Shown here: piece by piece, positions 23,574 to 31,808 of the stretch
Layout: each line of letters begins with the position of its first letter
How positions within the stretch are numbered: the first letter of the stretch is position 1
From: Acetobacterium tundrae
GTDB taxonomy: Bacteria > Bacillota > Clostridia > Eubacteriales > Eubacteriaceae
DNA length: 64,000 nucleotides
Reading direction: 5' to 3'
Assembly (NCBI RefSeq): GCF_008086615.1
Contig: NZ_RXYB01000006.1
Coordinates: forward strand, 1 to 64,000
The notes under the pieces: generated by a model
The model's input: the letters and a program-made list of their open reading frames with translations, nothing else
Told to the model about the DNA's origin: nothing
Databases searched by the model: none
Translations under genes and position numbers: made by a program

Positions 23574-24425
23574 ATGTATAAAAAAACACAAGCATTAAAT
23601 GAAACAGAAACTCCTGAATTTACGGAATCAACTGTTTTTATCCAAAATGGTAATTATCAAATTCCGGCTGCTATTTGTTTGCCAAATGGCCAAGGAACAT
23701 TTCCTGCCGTCGTGATGCTTCATGGGACAGGATCAGATAAAAATGAAGTAGCTGATGGATATAAAATTGCCGCACATGCTCTTGCCGATGCCGGAATTGC
23801 GAGTATTCGTATTGACTTTATTGGAAGTGGCGAAAGTAGCGAAGATTATATCAATTATAATTTTAAAACCGCCATTTCCGATACCGATGCTGCCCAAAAT
23901 TACATTGGCGGTCTCGAAGCTGTTGATCCCAATCGAATCGGAGTTATGGGATGGTGTCAAGGTGGGACTATTGCTTTACTGGCAGCCGGTTCCAATCAGT
24001 TATATAAATCGGTTCTTTGTTGGGCTGGATCCATTGACCTCACTTTAATGGTATCGGAAGAAAACTATGCTATTGCAAAAAGGGATGGTTTCTATAATTT
24101 AACGTTTCCCTGGCGTGGTTCACTTCAACTAGGTCTCAGTTGGTTTGATGATGTACATACTACCGATGTTCTGGAAGTGTTTTCAAATTCGAACGCCCCA
24201 GTAATGACAATAAATGGTTCCGCTGATGTTACAGTTAACCCAATAACCGGAGAGAAAATTATCTTATCTTCACAGAATGAACAATCTAGAACAGAAATCA
24301 TTGCTGGTGCTGATCATGTTTTCAATCTCTTTTCTGGTGATATGAGAGTTTTTAATCAACTTATGTCTACAACCATTGATTGGTTTATTCAAACGCTTAC
24401 TGAGCAGCATAGGCCTGACTGCTAA
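23574..24425 (+). CDS. Alpha/beta hydrolase of dienelactone-hydrolase type
   Basis: 283 residues from ATG 23574 (AAAAGGAGAT directly before; the frame is open further upstream to 23523 without a site). The nucleophile elbow is GWCQGG, with Cys in place of Ser as in dienelactone hydrolases. The Asp is probably in GSADVTVNP and the His in GADHVFNLF. HGTGSDKNE forms the oxyanion region. Cytoplasmic, with no signal peptide. Substrate unknown, likely an ester or lactone. Confidence 0.82.
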   Translation: MYKKTQALNETETPEFTESTVFIQNGNYQIPAAICLPNGQGTFPAVVMLHGTGSDKNEVADGYKIAAHALADAGIASIRIDFIGSGESSEDYINYNFKTAISDTDAAQNYIGGLEAVDPNRIGVMGWCQGGTIALLAAGSNQLYKSVLCWAGSIDLTLMVSEENYAIAKRDGFYNLTFPWRGSLQLGLSWFDDVHTTDVLEVFSNSNAPVMTINGSADVTVNPITGEKIILSSQNEQSRTEIIAGADHVFNLFSGDMRVFNQLMSTTIDWFIQTLTEQHRPDC

Positions 24426-24475
24426 TTGATATTAAAATGCAAGGCAACTTTTCGAAGTTGTAGGTTGGGTCATTT

Positions 24476-24650
24476 TCACTCGTCAACCTTTTCCTGGTTC
24501 TTTTTCAATTTCTGTTTGTTTTCCATAAATTCCGAAATTTCATCCATACTGGGACGCTTTTTTCCCATTGCGATCAAATACTTATCTTTTTTGTCAAATA
24601 CGATTGGCCCGAACATGAACGATTCATTCAGAGAGACAGTATCATACCAT
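24476..24650 (-). pseudogene. Unassigned 3' gene fragment cut by an IS remnant
   Basis: On the minus strand the frame GPIVFDKKDKYLIAMGKKRP then SMDEISEFMENKQKLKKNQEKVDE and stop reads as a real, charged protein end. Upstream it passes straight into sequence that encodes a transposase end on the other strand. I do not recognise the family. The gene seems to have lost its 5' part when the IS element arrived. Confidence 0.35.
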
Positions 24651-24654
24651 TTTG

Positions 24655-24827
24655 CAAAGCAATCGAAACAGGAACGCCTGTATTTGTTGTACCCGGAAAC
24701 AGTCACTGAAGTGAGAGCCATGATGAAGGAATACATCGCTAAATATAACCATGAACGCGGTCACCAACGATTCGATTACAAAACACCGGCAGTTGTATTC
24801 TATGAAAATATGGCATTGGTTGCCTAA
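24655..24827 (+). mobile_element. IS3-family transposase (OrfB) C-terminal fragment
   Basis: The plus-strand frame contains EYIAKYNHERGHQRFDYKTP followed by AVVFYEN, the conserved end of IS3/IS150 integrase-type OrfB (YNxxRxHQxLxYKTPxxxY). Only about 50 residues remain. Confidence 0.75.
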
Positions 24828-24894
24828 TCAAAATGCGAAAGGAGATTTATCTAAAAATTTCTAATTTCGGGTCTTGACAAGCGTGTACATTATA

Positions 24895-24909
24895 ATAGAA
24901 CCTGTTACG
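24895..24909 (+). repeat. Partial tRNA-Ser terminator repeat
   Basis: ATAGAACCTGTTACG is identical to 13615-13629 downstream of tRNA-Ser(GCU). It lies between two IS3 remnants, so a longer repeat copy was probably interrupted here. Confidence 0.5.
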
Positions 24910-24916
24910 AATAAAA

Positions 24917-25026
24917 TGGACTCTGTGTCAAAGACATTTTGAAAAAGTTCAGGCGGCTAGAAGCTGATTTCTGTATTGTACAGGAGTCAGCTTTTTTAAT
25001 ACCCCCTTAATCTTTTTTTAAAAAGC
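24917..25026 (-). mobile_element. IS3-family element end with OrfB C-terminus
   Basis: The minus strand encodes KKRLRGVLKKLTPVQYRNQ, then LLAA and stop (24949-24951), the typical end of another IS3-group OrfB. It is followed by TGGACTCTGTGTCAAAGAC (24917 on), which resembles the terminal inverted repeat of these elements. The rest of the element is gone. Orientation is opposite to the fragment at 24655. Confidence 0.7.
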
Positions 25027-25061
25027 TTATAAAATACAGTTCTGTATTTTTCAATTGAAAA

Positions 25062-26057
25062 TTATTCATTATGGTAAAGCGTCACTCTAAATCCTTGCTG
25101 ATCATTTGCTCCAGATGCACCCGAATTTGAATTTGCTGGACCTGTTGAAGTATTATCATAATATCCACCATAACTTTCAGCCCTTTTACCATTCACAAAT
25201 TCTTTCAGATTCCCGGCGAGATCATAAATATTATTTGTCATATGGCTACTCACAATTCCCGTAGCCAAGATTAAATTCTTATCCTCTTTTTCACCCGTTT
25301 CTTTAAAACTATAGGATTTTCCGTAATCTGACGAATATAAACCTGAAAAAGAAAAATATGTATTTGAATAATTTCCAAAACTCTTACTATCCTTATCAAC
25401 ATCATATCCTGCGTTTCTAATCCATTGCATCGTAATATTCCAGAAAGCTTCTGAAATAATTTCACTATGGATATCTTCATTATTATACATTGTCATTGCA
25501 TTTTTCTGGGCATTATCAAAGGAAATATAATTCCATGGTCTACTGCCTTTTTGAGAAACCGGAATACCTGCCACATCGTTGGTAGATCTATTTATATTTT
25601 CTAATTGTTCATTTTTTTCTTTGGGAACACCGCACTCATAACGTGCTATATAGAACCCGCCATTTTCATTAATTTGATTCCTATCTTTATCCGTAAGGAT
25701 TATTTCTGTTGTTCCCCAGGTTTTTAAATTATTATAAGTAACGTCATTTTGATTAACCGGTACCCATACAAATTGATTCCCATTTAAAATATCTTCAATA
25801 ACTAACCCTTTATTCCAATTCACATATCCCTGATCATCTTTAGACCAAGTATTTTCCCCGACATCGATTGCTTTAAAGCCGTTTGGTACATAAGGATTTT
25901 TATATAATTTTTCTTTTATATTATCTGTTACCTGATCATTTATTTGAGTTACCTGTTTAATTGCATTATCCTGCTTGATCATAAAAAAATAATAGAAAAT
26001 AATAGAAAAAACAATGATTGCAACACCAAAATATATTATAACTGTACGCTTTTTCAT
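25062..26057 (-). CDS. Membrane-anchored formylglycine-generating-enzyme (SUMF1)-like domain protein
   Basis: 331 residues. A single N-terminal membrane helix (about residues 7-27) leaves the rest outside the cell. The domain shows FVWVPVNQNDV, GFYIARYECGVP, GSRPWNYISFDNAQKNA, IYDLAGNLKEFVNGK and a final GFRVTLY, the ordered blocks of the FGE-sulfatase family as seen in phage- and Clostridia-type members. The two active-site Cys of true FGE are not evident, so a binding or structural role is more likely than formylglycine formation. ATG 26057 follows GGAG by 5 bases. It sits among IS remnants and is AT-rich. Confidence 0.8.
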   Translation of the reverse strand: MKKRTVIIYFGVAIIVFSIIFYYFFMIKQDNAIKQVTQINDQVTDNIKEKLYKNPYVPNGFKAIDVGENTWSKDDQGYVNWNKGLVIEDILNGNQFVWVPVNQNDVTYNNLKTWGTTEIILTDKDRNQINENGGFYIARYECGVPKEKNEQLENINRSTNDVAGIPVSQKGSRPWNYISFDNAQKNAMTMYNNEDIHSEIISEAFWNITMQWIRNAGYDVDKDSKSFGNYSNTYFSFSGLYSSDYGKSYSFKETGEKEDKNLILATGIVSSHMTNNIYDLAGNLKEFVNGKRAESYGGYYDNTSTGPANSNSGASGANDQQGFRVTLYHNE

Positions 26058-26164
26058 CACGCTCTCCTTCCATCAAATGTTTGTATTATTACTTTATATT
26101 AATTTATGTTTTTTGCAAGTAACCCCCCTCAACTAATAGATCATATTGTAGACCTCAAGAATCT

Positions 26165-26226
26165 AAAGAATGAAGGCTACTGCATAGGTACCATCTGAAC
26201 CAATGATGATATGATCCAGCAGTTAG
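26165..26226 (-). pseudogene. Tiny remnant of a RadC-like protein C-terminus
   Basis: The frame LLDHIIIGSDGTY then AVAFIL and stop resembles the final block of RadC/MPN proteins (LxDHIIIGdgxY). There is a stop just upstream and no more of the gene. The remaining spacer (26058-26313) holds nothing else I can name. Confidence 0.4.
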
Positions 26227-26313
26227 ACACCCATAATCTTTAATGCAATATACCTTTTCATAATAGCTGGATAGAAAGGATAGCTCCTTTTTTCAAAAAA
26301 AACTGATTTTAAT

Positions 26314-26919
26314 CTATGGTGCAGTTTGATGCTTTTTACCCGGATGAGCAACCTGATATTTTTCATCCCAAAATGCCCTGAATTCTTCAGGTATGCCGTG
26401 AAGGAAAAGAGCTTTTTTAATAAGAAAAACCATTTTTCTAGAATGAGAGACAAGAACGAAGTGATCATCTTTTTCATAGAAGTACTCAATATCTGGATAG
26501 GTTTGGTTTATAATATCAGCGTATTCAAAGTGATCCTGATAAAAAATCAAAATACCGGTAATATGTCCTTTTTTTAGAATTTTGATCTGTTCCAAATCTT
26601 CAATAGTTCTTCTTTTTTTCATTAAAGATAGTTTCTTGAGACTAACGTTATTTTGGTTTATAATGATAAAGTATTGTAAAAAAAGTGGCATGTAAAAAAA
26701 ATAAAGAATCAAAGCCAAAAATAATAGCGCGATGCCAATACTCAAAAAAATATTAAAATGATGTCGAAAAAAAAGAAAAGGGATCATATCAAAAACGTAA
26801 AGAAAAACGACAATTAATTTTGAATATTTATAAGCCTTTATTTCATTAGCATACTCATAGCAGGTTTTATGCAATTCTTCTTTTGTACAATCAATTTCAA
26901 CGATAAATTCAGGTTCCAT
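26314..26919 (-). CDS. YcxB-like membrane protein, paralogue 1
   Basis: 201 residues beginning MEPEFIVEIDCTKEEL. Two hydrophobic hairpin segments (about 38-55 and 62-95) are followed by a soluble C-terminal domain (GILIFYQDHFEYADII, YEKDDHFVLVSHSRKMVFLIKKALF, GIPEEFRAF) resembling the YcxB-like fold. It belongs to a set of four tandem genes on this strand that share start, layout and ending. TAAAGGAGATAAAC precedes the ATG. Its 5' flank (to about 27120) is also duplicated before the paralogue at 29496. Function unknown. Confidence 0.65.
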   Translation of the reverse strand: MEPEFIVEIDCTKEELHKTCYEYANEIKAYKYSKLIVVFLYVFDMIPFLFFRHHFNIFLSIGIALLFLALILYFFYMPLFLQYFIIINQNNVSLKKLSLMKKRRTIEDLEQIKILKKGHITGILIFYQDHFEYADIINQTYPDIEYFYEKDDHFVLVSHSRKMVFLIKKALFLHGIPEEFRAFWDEKYQVAHPGKKHQTAP

Positions 26920-27120
26920 AGTTTATCTCCTTTAACGTTAGTTTCCAAAGCTCTGAAAGACCGTGCCAAGAGCATTGAAAATTTTTGAATACTTGAATGA
27001 AGAGGTTGATACTACAATTTTATCATTCATCGTTGCGGAATACGAATCGGATACGACAGAATTAAGTTGCTTTGTAGCGGGACAAATTTTTTTAACTAAA
27101 CGTTACAGACTTGAAAGTAG
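26920..27120. repeat. Duplicated 5' flank of YcxB-like genes, copy A
   Basis: Shares long stretches with 29497-29690 and 40613-40690: AAAGACCGTGCCAAGAGCA, GAAAATTTTT, ATTTTATCATTCATC, GCGGAATACGAATCGGATACG, and AACGTTACAGACTTGAAAG. It contains no convincing gene; a 72-codon frame on the plus strand is not supported. Confidence 0.6.
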
Positions 27121-27158
27121 CAGGCTTTTTTTTGCGTATTGGTGCGCTATAGTAGTGA

Positions 27159-27347
27159 GCGCAATTAAAAAATTCAGATAATTCAAGTGAGCTGAATCAA
27201 ATTGAAGAGGGTATTATAGCATGGGCTAGAGTAATTGGACTTGTTATTTTAACAGGGATTTTGCTTACAGGAACACCATTAACTGGTGGGACGTCTGCAA
27301 TTGCGGGACTATCCATATTAATGGTCTTAGCAACAAGGCAGGAGTAA
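27159..27347 (+). pseudogene. Fragment of a small hydrophobic protein
   Basis: A 62-codon frame without a start codon reads LNQIEEGIIAWARVIGLVI, then LTGILLTGTPLTGGTSAIAG and LSILMVLATRQE before TAA. The two hydrophobic segments look like a real membrane protein tail. It lies between YcxB-like paralogues 1 and 2, on the opposite strand. Family unknown. Confidence 0.35.
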
Positions 27348-27373
27348 GATTAAAAAAAGGAACTGATTTTAAT

Positions 27374-28000
27374 CTATGATGCAGCTTGATGTTTTTCACC
27401 TGGATGAGCAGCTTGATACTTTTCATCCAAAAATGCCCTAAATTCTTCAGGTGTGCCTTTGAGAAAAAGACTTTTCTTAATGAGCAAAACCATTTTCACA
27501 GCATGGGAGACGACGATAAAATGATCATCCTTTTCGTAAATATATTGAACCAAATATCTATTGTTCAATATATCTGAGTACTCAAAGTGATCTGGATAAA
27601 AAATTAGAGTACCTGAAATATGCCCCTTCTTTATTGTCCGGAGTCTTTCCAAATCTTCAGTGGTTCCACTTTTTTTAAGCAGGAACAGTTTTTTTAAAGT
27701 AACATTATATTGAGTTCCAATGGTACGGTATTGCCAAATACGCGGAATGTTAAAAAAGAAAAGAATCATAGCCAGAAAGTATCCAGGTATACAAAGACGC
27801 AGAAAAATATTTACATTTTCCAGAAAAATAGGAGATGGAATAATTAGCAAAAAAAGCGATGGGAAGAAACCTCCAACAAAACAGAAAAGAACGGCTACTC
27901 TTGCGCATTTATCCTTAGTTGCCTTATACCGATAATCATAACAAGTTTTAAGAAGTTCTTCTTTAGTACAGTCAATTTGAACGATGAATTTAGGTTCCAA
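27374..28000 (-). CDS. YcxB-like membrane protein, paralogue 2
   Basis: 208 residues, MEPKFIVQIDCTKEELLKTCYDY start, membrane hairpin at about 38-100, then TLIFYPDHFEYSDIL, YEKDDHFIVVSHAVKMVLLIKKSLFLKGTPEEFRAFLDEKYQ in blocks matching paralogue 1. It is slightly longer in the membrane part, like paralogue 4. GGAGG precedes the start. Likely inner-membrane; function unknown. Confidence 0.65.
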   Translation of the reverse strand: MEPKFIVQIDCTKEELLKTCYDYRYKATKDKCARVAVLFCFVGGFFPSLFLLIIPSPIFLENVNIFLRLCIPGYFLAMILFFFNIPRIWQYRTIGTQYNVTLKKLFLLKKSGTTEDLERLRTIKKGHISGTLIFYPDHFEYSDILNNRYLVQYIYEKDDHFIVVSHAVKMVLLIKKSLFLKGTPEEFRAFLDEKYQAAHPGEKHQAAS

Positions 28001-28259
28001 TTTTAAACCTCCAAAATTGCTGGCATTTTGATTTCATAAAATGTGATGGAAATAAAATCAAAGAAGTTGATATCTTTATTTTAGCATTCATATAGTGAAA
28101 TAGCTCCTTTTAAAAAAAATATATTTCAATATTTCTCATGGTTACATGATTTTGACTATTGATTTTACTCATCAACACATAGGGAATAAGTTTGAAATTA
28201 ATCCCAAAAAAGATTAGGTTTGGAAATCAGATTTAGAGCGTAATTGCCAAGAGAAACGT

Positions 28260-28285
28260 ACCTTCTCTGCCACCAAGAACTACGC
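28260..28285 (+). repeat. tRNA-Ser 3'-end repeat, copy 3
   Basis: ACCTTCTCTGCC then ACCAAGAACTACGC repeats the end of tRNA-Ser(GCU) and the following bases. It lies exactly at the 3' end of the next YcxB-like gene. The rest of the 28001-28286 spacer is AT-rich without a gene. Confidence 0.7.
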
Positions 28286-28286
28286 T

Positions 28287-28862
28287 TCAAATATGATTGC
28301 GCATCTTATTTATGAATTGCCCAAACATTTCTGAATTACCTTGGAGGAATAGATCTTTTCTAATAAGAAAAACCATTTTTTCAGAATTGGAGACAAGAAT
28401 GAAGTGATCATTTCCGTTATAAAAATATTGAATATCGGAATAGGGACGATTTATAATATCAGAATATTCAAAATGGCCCGAATAAAAAGTCAGATTACCA
28501 GAGATATGTCCTTTTTTGATGGCTTTAATTCTTTCCAAGTCTTCAGCAGTTCCCTTCTTTTTTAATAGAACAAGTTGCATTGGTGCAATATGGTATTGAG
28601 TACCAATGGTTTTATTTTGTAGAGTGTAGGGAAGACTTAAAGTGTGAATCGCCATGCTCAGCGCAAGGATACCAATAAGTATGCGAAAAAAGATATTTAA
28701 ATTATCTAAAATAATGAGTGATGGAAAAATACAAATGAATAAGCATAAATAAATGATAACTCGCCACTTTTTGTAGGGAGTTCCTTCCAATACATATTCC
28801 TTGACAGCCTTAAGAAGTTCTTCTTTACTACAATCAATGCGAACGACAAATTCAGGTTCCAT
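28287..28862 (-). CDS. YcxB-like membrane protein, paralogue 3 (C-terminus altered at a repeat junction)
   Basis: 191 residues from ATG 28862 (GGGAGGG site); the frame is open further upstream but the family start MEPEFVVRIDCSKEEL fixes the ATG. The membrane hairpin and the C-terminal domain (NLTFYSGHFEYSDII, FILVSNSEKMVFLIRKDLFLQG) match the others. Instead of the usual EEFRAFLDEKYQ...HPG tail it ends MFGQFINKMRNHI, with the stop at the edge of the tRNA-Ser repeat, so recombination trimmed it. It overlaps the end of paralogue 4 by 11 bases. Confidence 0.65.
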   Translation of the reverse strand: MEPEFVVRIDCSKEELLKAVKEYVLEGTPYKKWRVIIYLCLFICIFPSLIILDNLNIFFRILIGILALSMAIHTLSLPYTLQNKTIGTQYHIAPMQLVLLKKKGTAEDLERIKAIKKGHISGNLTFYSGHFEYSDIINRPYSDIQYFYNGNDHFILVSNSEKMVFLIRKDLFLQGNSEMFGQFINKMRNHI

Positions 28863-29496
28863 TTTTACCCTCCCGATTAGTTTGATCTCTTTGACCCGGG
28901 CGTGAAGCTTGGTATTTTTCATCCCAAAATGTTCGGAATTCTTCTGGAGTTCCTTTCAGGAAAAGGTTTTTCTTAATGAGAAAGACCATTTTATACTTAT
29001 GGGCAACGATGATAAAATGATCATCTTTTTCGTATACAAAGTGAACGAGATAGGTATTGTTCAGCAGGTCAGAGTACTCAAAGTGGTCGGAATAAAAAAA
29101 CAGAGTGCCTGAAATATGCCCCTTTTTTATAGCTCTTAACTGTTCCAAATCTTCAGCGGCAGCACTTTTTTTTAACATCAATAGTTTTTTTAGATTAATG
29201 TTATATTGCGTTGCAATGGTACTATATTGCCAAAGTCGTGGAACGTTGAAATAGTAAAGAGCTGTAATCAGAAAGTATGCAGGTGCCATAATACGAATAA
29301 AGATATTAACTTTATTCAGGAAAATAGGTGATGGAATAATTAGCAAAAAAAGAGTTGAAAAAAAACCGACAACAAAACAGAAAATAAAAACTTTGCTCGC
29401 AGTTGGATAAGAAGAAGACTCATACCGATAATCATAGCAAGCTTTAAACAATTCTTCTTTTGTACAATCAATTTCAACGATAAATTCAGGTTCCAT
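28852..29496 (-). CDS. YcxB-like membrane protein, paralogue 4
   Basis: 214 residues, MEPEFIVEIDCTKEELFKACYDY start; membrane hairpin at about 30-95; then TLFFYSDHFEYSDLL, FVYEKDDHFIIVAHKYKMVFLIKKNLFLKGTPEEFRTFWDEKYQ in blocks. Closest to paralogue 2 in the membrane part, and to paralogue 1 in the first 15 residues and the 5' flank. It heads a two-gene unit with paralogue 3. GCAGGAGATAAAC precedes the ATG. Confidence 0.65.
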   Translation of the reverse strand: MEPEFIVEIDCTKEELFKACYDYRYESSSYPTASKVFIFCFVVGFFSTLFLLIIPSPIFLNKVNIFIRIMAPAYFLITALYYFNVPRLWQYSTIATQYNINLKKLLMLKKSAAAEDLEQLRAIKKGHISGTLFFYSDHFEYSDLLNNTYLVHFVYEKDDHFIIVAHKYKMVFLIKKNLFLKGTPEEFRTFWDEKYQASRPGQRDQTNREGKNGT

Positions 29497-29690
29497 AGTT
29501 TATCTCCTGCAACGTTATTTTCCAATGAAATAAAAGACCGTGTCAAAAGCACAGAAAATTTTTCGAATATTTAAATTAAGAGGTTAATATTATAATTTTA
29601 TCATTCATCATTGCGAAATACAAATCGGATACGATAAAATTGAGCTGCTTTTTAGCAGAACAATTTTTTTAAAATAAACGTTACAGACTT
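29497..29690. repeat. Duplicated 5' flank of YcxB-like genes, copy B
   Basis: Collinear with 26920-27120 and, in its first 80 bases, nearly identical to 40613-40690. The duplication therefore included promoter and leader. Confidence 0.6.
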
Positions 29691-29781
29691 GAAAGTTGTT
29701 AAAATGCAATGATTTGTTTAATCTAGTGAAATATATGGGATTAAAAAAGAAAAATAATTTTGAAAAGTTGAGTTAAGTATA

Positions 29782-29858
29782 ACCTTCTCCGCCATCAAGA
29801 ACTACGCATCAAATATGCTGTTAGATAGAACCGGTTACTGAAATAAGTAACCGATTCT
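29782..29858 (+). repeat. tRNA-Ser 3'-end repeat, copy 4
   Basis: ACCTTCTCCGCC then ATCAAGAACTACGCATCA ... TTAGATAGAACCGGTTACT, the longest downstream copy, including a version of the terminator stem (GAACCGGTTACT...AGTAACCGATTC). It marks the far edge of the repeat array. Confidence 0.75.
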
Positions 29859-29889
29859 TTGATTTATAAAGAATTTTATTGGCAACGTC

Positions 29890-30105
29890 TTAAAAAATTT
29901 TAGCAGCATTCCCGATAAGTTCATTTTTCCAATCACCTAACTGGTTGGGACTAATCTCGTGTCCAATGACGATTACGCCAATGGTTTTTTCCGCCCGGGG
30001 CATTTCTATTTTCATCATAACTTTAATTTTAAACTTGGGGGTGAATTGTCCTCGTTTTATGTCTATTTGAACCGCTTGCTTTCCTGGCAGAATTAACTGC
30101 CTTTA
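29890..30105 (-). pseudogene. C-terminal fragment of an unassigned protein
   Basis: The minus-strand frame reads LPGKQAVQIDIKRGQFTPKF, then KVMMKIEMPRAEKTIGVIVI and GHEISPNQLGDWKNELIGNA before the stop at 29890-29892. A stop closes the frame upstream with no start and no ribosome site. Family unknown. The rest of the gap to 30300 contains only a 32-codon minus-strand frame (30141-30239, starting MPHTSVKTKEKLIKQL) that I cannot assign. Confidence 0.3.
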
Positions 30106-30300
30106 TTTATAGCAGATTCACTTAGATTAAAAAAAGTGCTTCAATCGATGGGTACATTATAAATGATCTGATCATAAAGTCTAGTTTCTGCTAATTGTTT
30201 GATGAGCTTTTCCTTTGTCTTTACTGATGTATGAGGCATCGATATTTCTAATTATGAAAGATATGCTTACAATCCCTGATTGTCTAAACTTAATAATCCA

Positions 30301-31107
30301 CTATGCCTTCAAAAAATTCAAAACTTGAAGATTAAAATCCTTAGCTTCTTCATATGTCATGTGCCCCAAACCTTTATATAATATTAATTTGCTATCGGAT
30401 ATTTTTTCAGCAATTTCCTCTGATGATTTTTCACCTACTACCCTATCGCTATCACCACCTATCACTAAAGTTTCACATTTTATCCGTTCAAGTTCATCAT
30501 AGGTATTATGGTGAATGCAAGCATCTGCCTGTATGATAAATCTACTAAAATCCTTTGGCTTGCCCACTCTACTAAGAATAGGATAGAACAATCTATATTT
30601 TTTGAGATTCTTCTCACTATATGATTTTTCGGATGTATCTATAAAAATTCCTTTATAATCATTATCTTCAGCCATTGCTATCCAATTATTTACAACACTC
30701 TGTATTGTTCCGTTTTGTCTGGATACTGTTACTGCTAAAATAAGCTTATCAATCAACTCGGGGTAATCGATAGCCATATATTGGGCTATCATTCCACCTT
30801 GGGAAACTCCCATGATAGAAGCTTTAGAAATCCCAAGTTTTTTCATTGCTTCTGCTTGGTCATTAGCCATATCTTTTGTAGAATAACCTTCTTCTAATTG
30901 ATTTTTTCGACTGAAAACATAGACTTTGTAGTCTTTTGCAAATTCTTTATACATCATAGCAAAAGCTATGGCAGTACCCTTAACTGTTTTTAATCCATCG
31001 CCCAAACCTGGAACCATTATAAGATTCTTTTGACCATTTCCAAAAGAGATATAATCCATATCCGTATTGTCAATTCTAATATTTCCATTTTTAGCATTAT
31101 AAAACAT
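30301..31107 (-). CDS. Alpha/beta hydrolase
   Basis: 268 residues. Oxyanion region MVPGLGDG, nucleophile elbow GVSQGGMIAQYMA (Ser), Asp in GGDSDRVVGEKSS and His in GLGHMTYEEA. No signal peptide. GAGGATAAT precedes the ATG. AT-rich, close to a degraded IS element. Esterase or lipase-like; substrate unknown. Confidence 0.85.
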   Translation of the reverse strand: MFYNAKNGNIRIDNTDMDYISFGNGQKNLIMVPGLGDGLKTVKGTAIAFAMMYKEFAKDYKVYVFSRKNQLEEGYSTKDMANDQAEAMKKLGISKASIMGVSQGGMIAQYMAIDYPELIDKLILAVTVSRQNGTIQSVVNNWIAMAEDNDYKGIFIDTSEKSYSEKNLKKYRLFYPILSRVGKPKDFSRFIIQADACIHHNTYDELERIKCETLVIGGDSDRVVGEKSSEEIAEKISDSKLILYKGLGHMTYEEAKDFNLQVLNFLKA

Positions 31108-31224
31108 ATTATCCTCTTTTTTTCTCTCAACTTTGTGCGCAGTTTATTATAATTCCTCTATACCTGCCCACATGTTTGTTGTAAGATAAAAATGTAGAAA
31201 GGGGGGACATTTTTCTGGACTTAT

Positions 31225-31772
31225 TCATGCCGCTAAACCGATACTCCGTCTATATACGATGGGACTCATTCCTCCAAGGGATATCTTGATTCTTTTTTCA
31301 TTATACCATCTTAGATAAAGATCGAGTTCATTAATAAACACATTGATGGAAACATTTTTCCACGAACGATAATAAAACATCTCATTTTTGAGTCTCCCCA
31401 AAAAGCCTTTGCAGGCAGAGTTATCTCGAGAACAACCTTTCTCTTTGTTCTTCAGATTTTTTGATTGATGCCCTGGTCTTTTTTTATGATTTCTGCCACC
31501 TTGTTTAGTATATCAAGTTCCATTTGCTTTTTGTATATTTCTTTGTTTAGCACCTCAACTTCGGCTGAAAGTTCATCCCTGTCATCAGGAGGCAAAGATT
31601 GTTTGGACTTTTTCATGGCTTTCGTATTCTCCTGCTCGAGCAGATCTTTTTTCCAGCTATACAAGTTGCATCGACTCGTACCCAGCTTATCGGCAACAGC
31701 AGCAGCGGATTCTTCCCTGGCACATAGCTCGATGACCGCGTCTTTCTTCTGCTCTTGGGAAAGTTGTAACAC
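31225..31772 (-). mobile_element. Degenerate IS3-family element (intact OrfA, internally deleted OrfB)
   Basis: OrfA (31452-31772, 106 residues) has the helix-turn-helix (ESAAAVADKLGTSRCNLYSWKKDLL) and leucine-zipper part of IS3-group OrfA. Directly after it, the frame GCSRDNSACKGFFGRLKNEM ... WYNEKRIKISLGGMSP to a stop at 31225-31227 is the last third of OrfB, with the final catalytic Glu. The N-terminal two thirds of OrfB, with both catalytic Asp, are deleted. The element cannot transpose on its own. Confidence 0.8.
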
Positions 31773-31808
31773 AGAACTACGCCTAATATGAATTGCACAA
31801 AAGACGTA

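Noticed and set aside
24426-24827. Complete transposase gene of 133 residues
   Set aside because: Only the last 50 residues match an IS3 OrfB; the first part is unrelated frame-through.
26963-27181. 72-codon plus-strand ORF in the YcxB-like 5' flank
   Set aside because: It starts in duplicated non-coding flank and the parallel copy at 29497-29690 does not keep the frame.
31773-31782. AGAACTACGC beside the IS3 relic as another tRNA-Ser repeat
   Set aside because: Only ten bases match and they lie at the IS OrfA start; too short to separate from chance.
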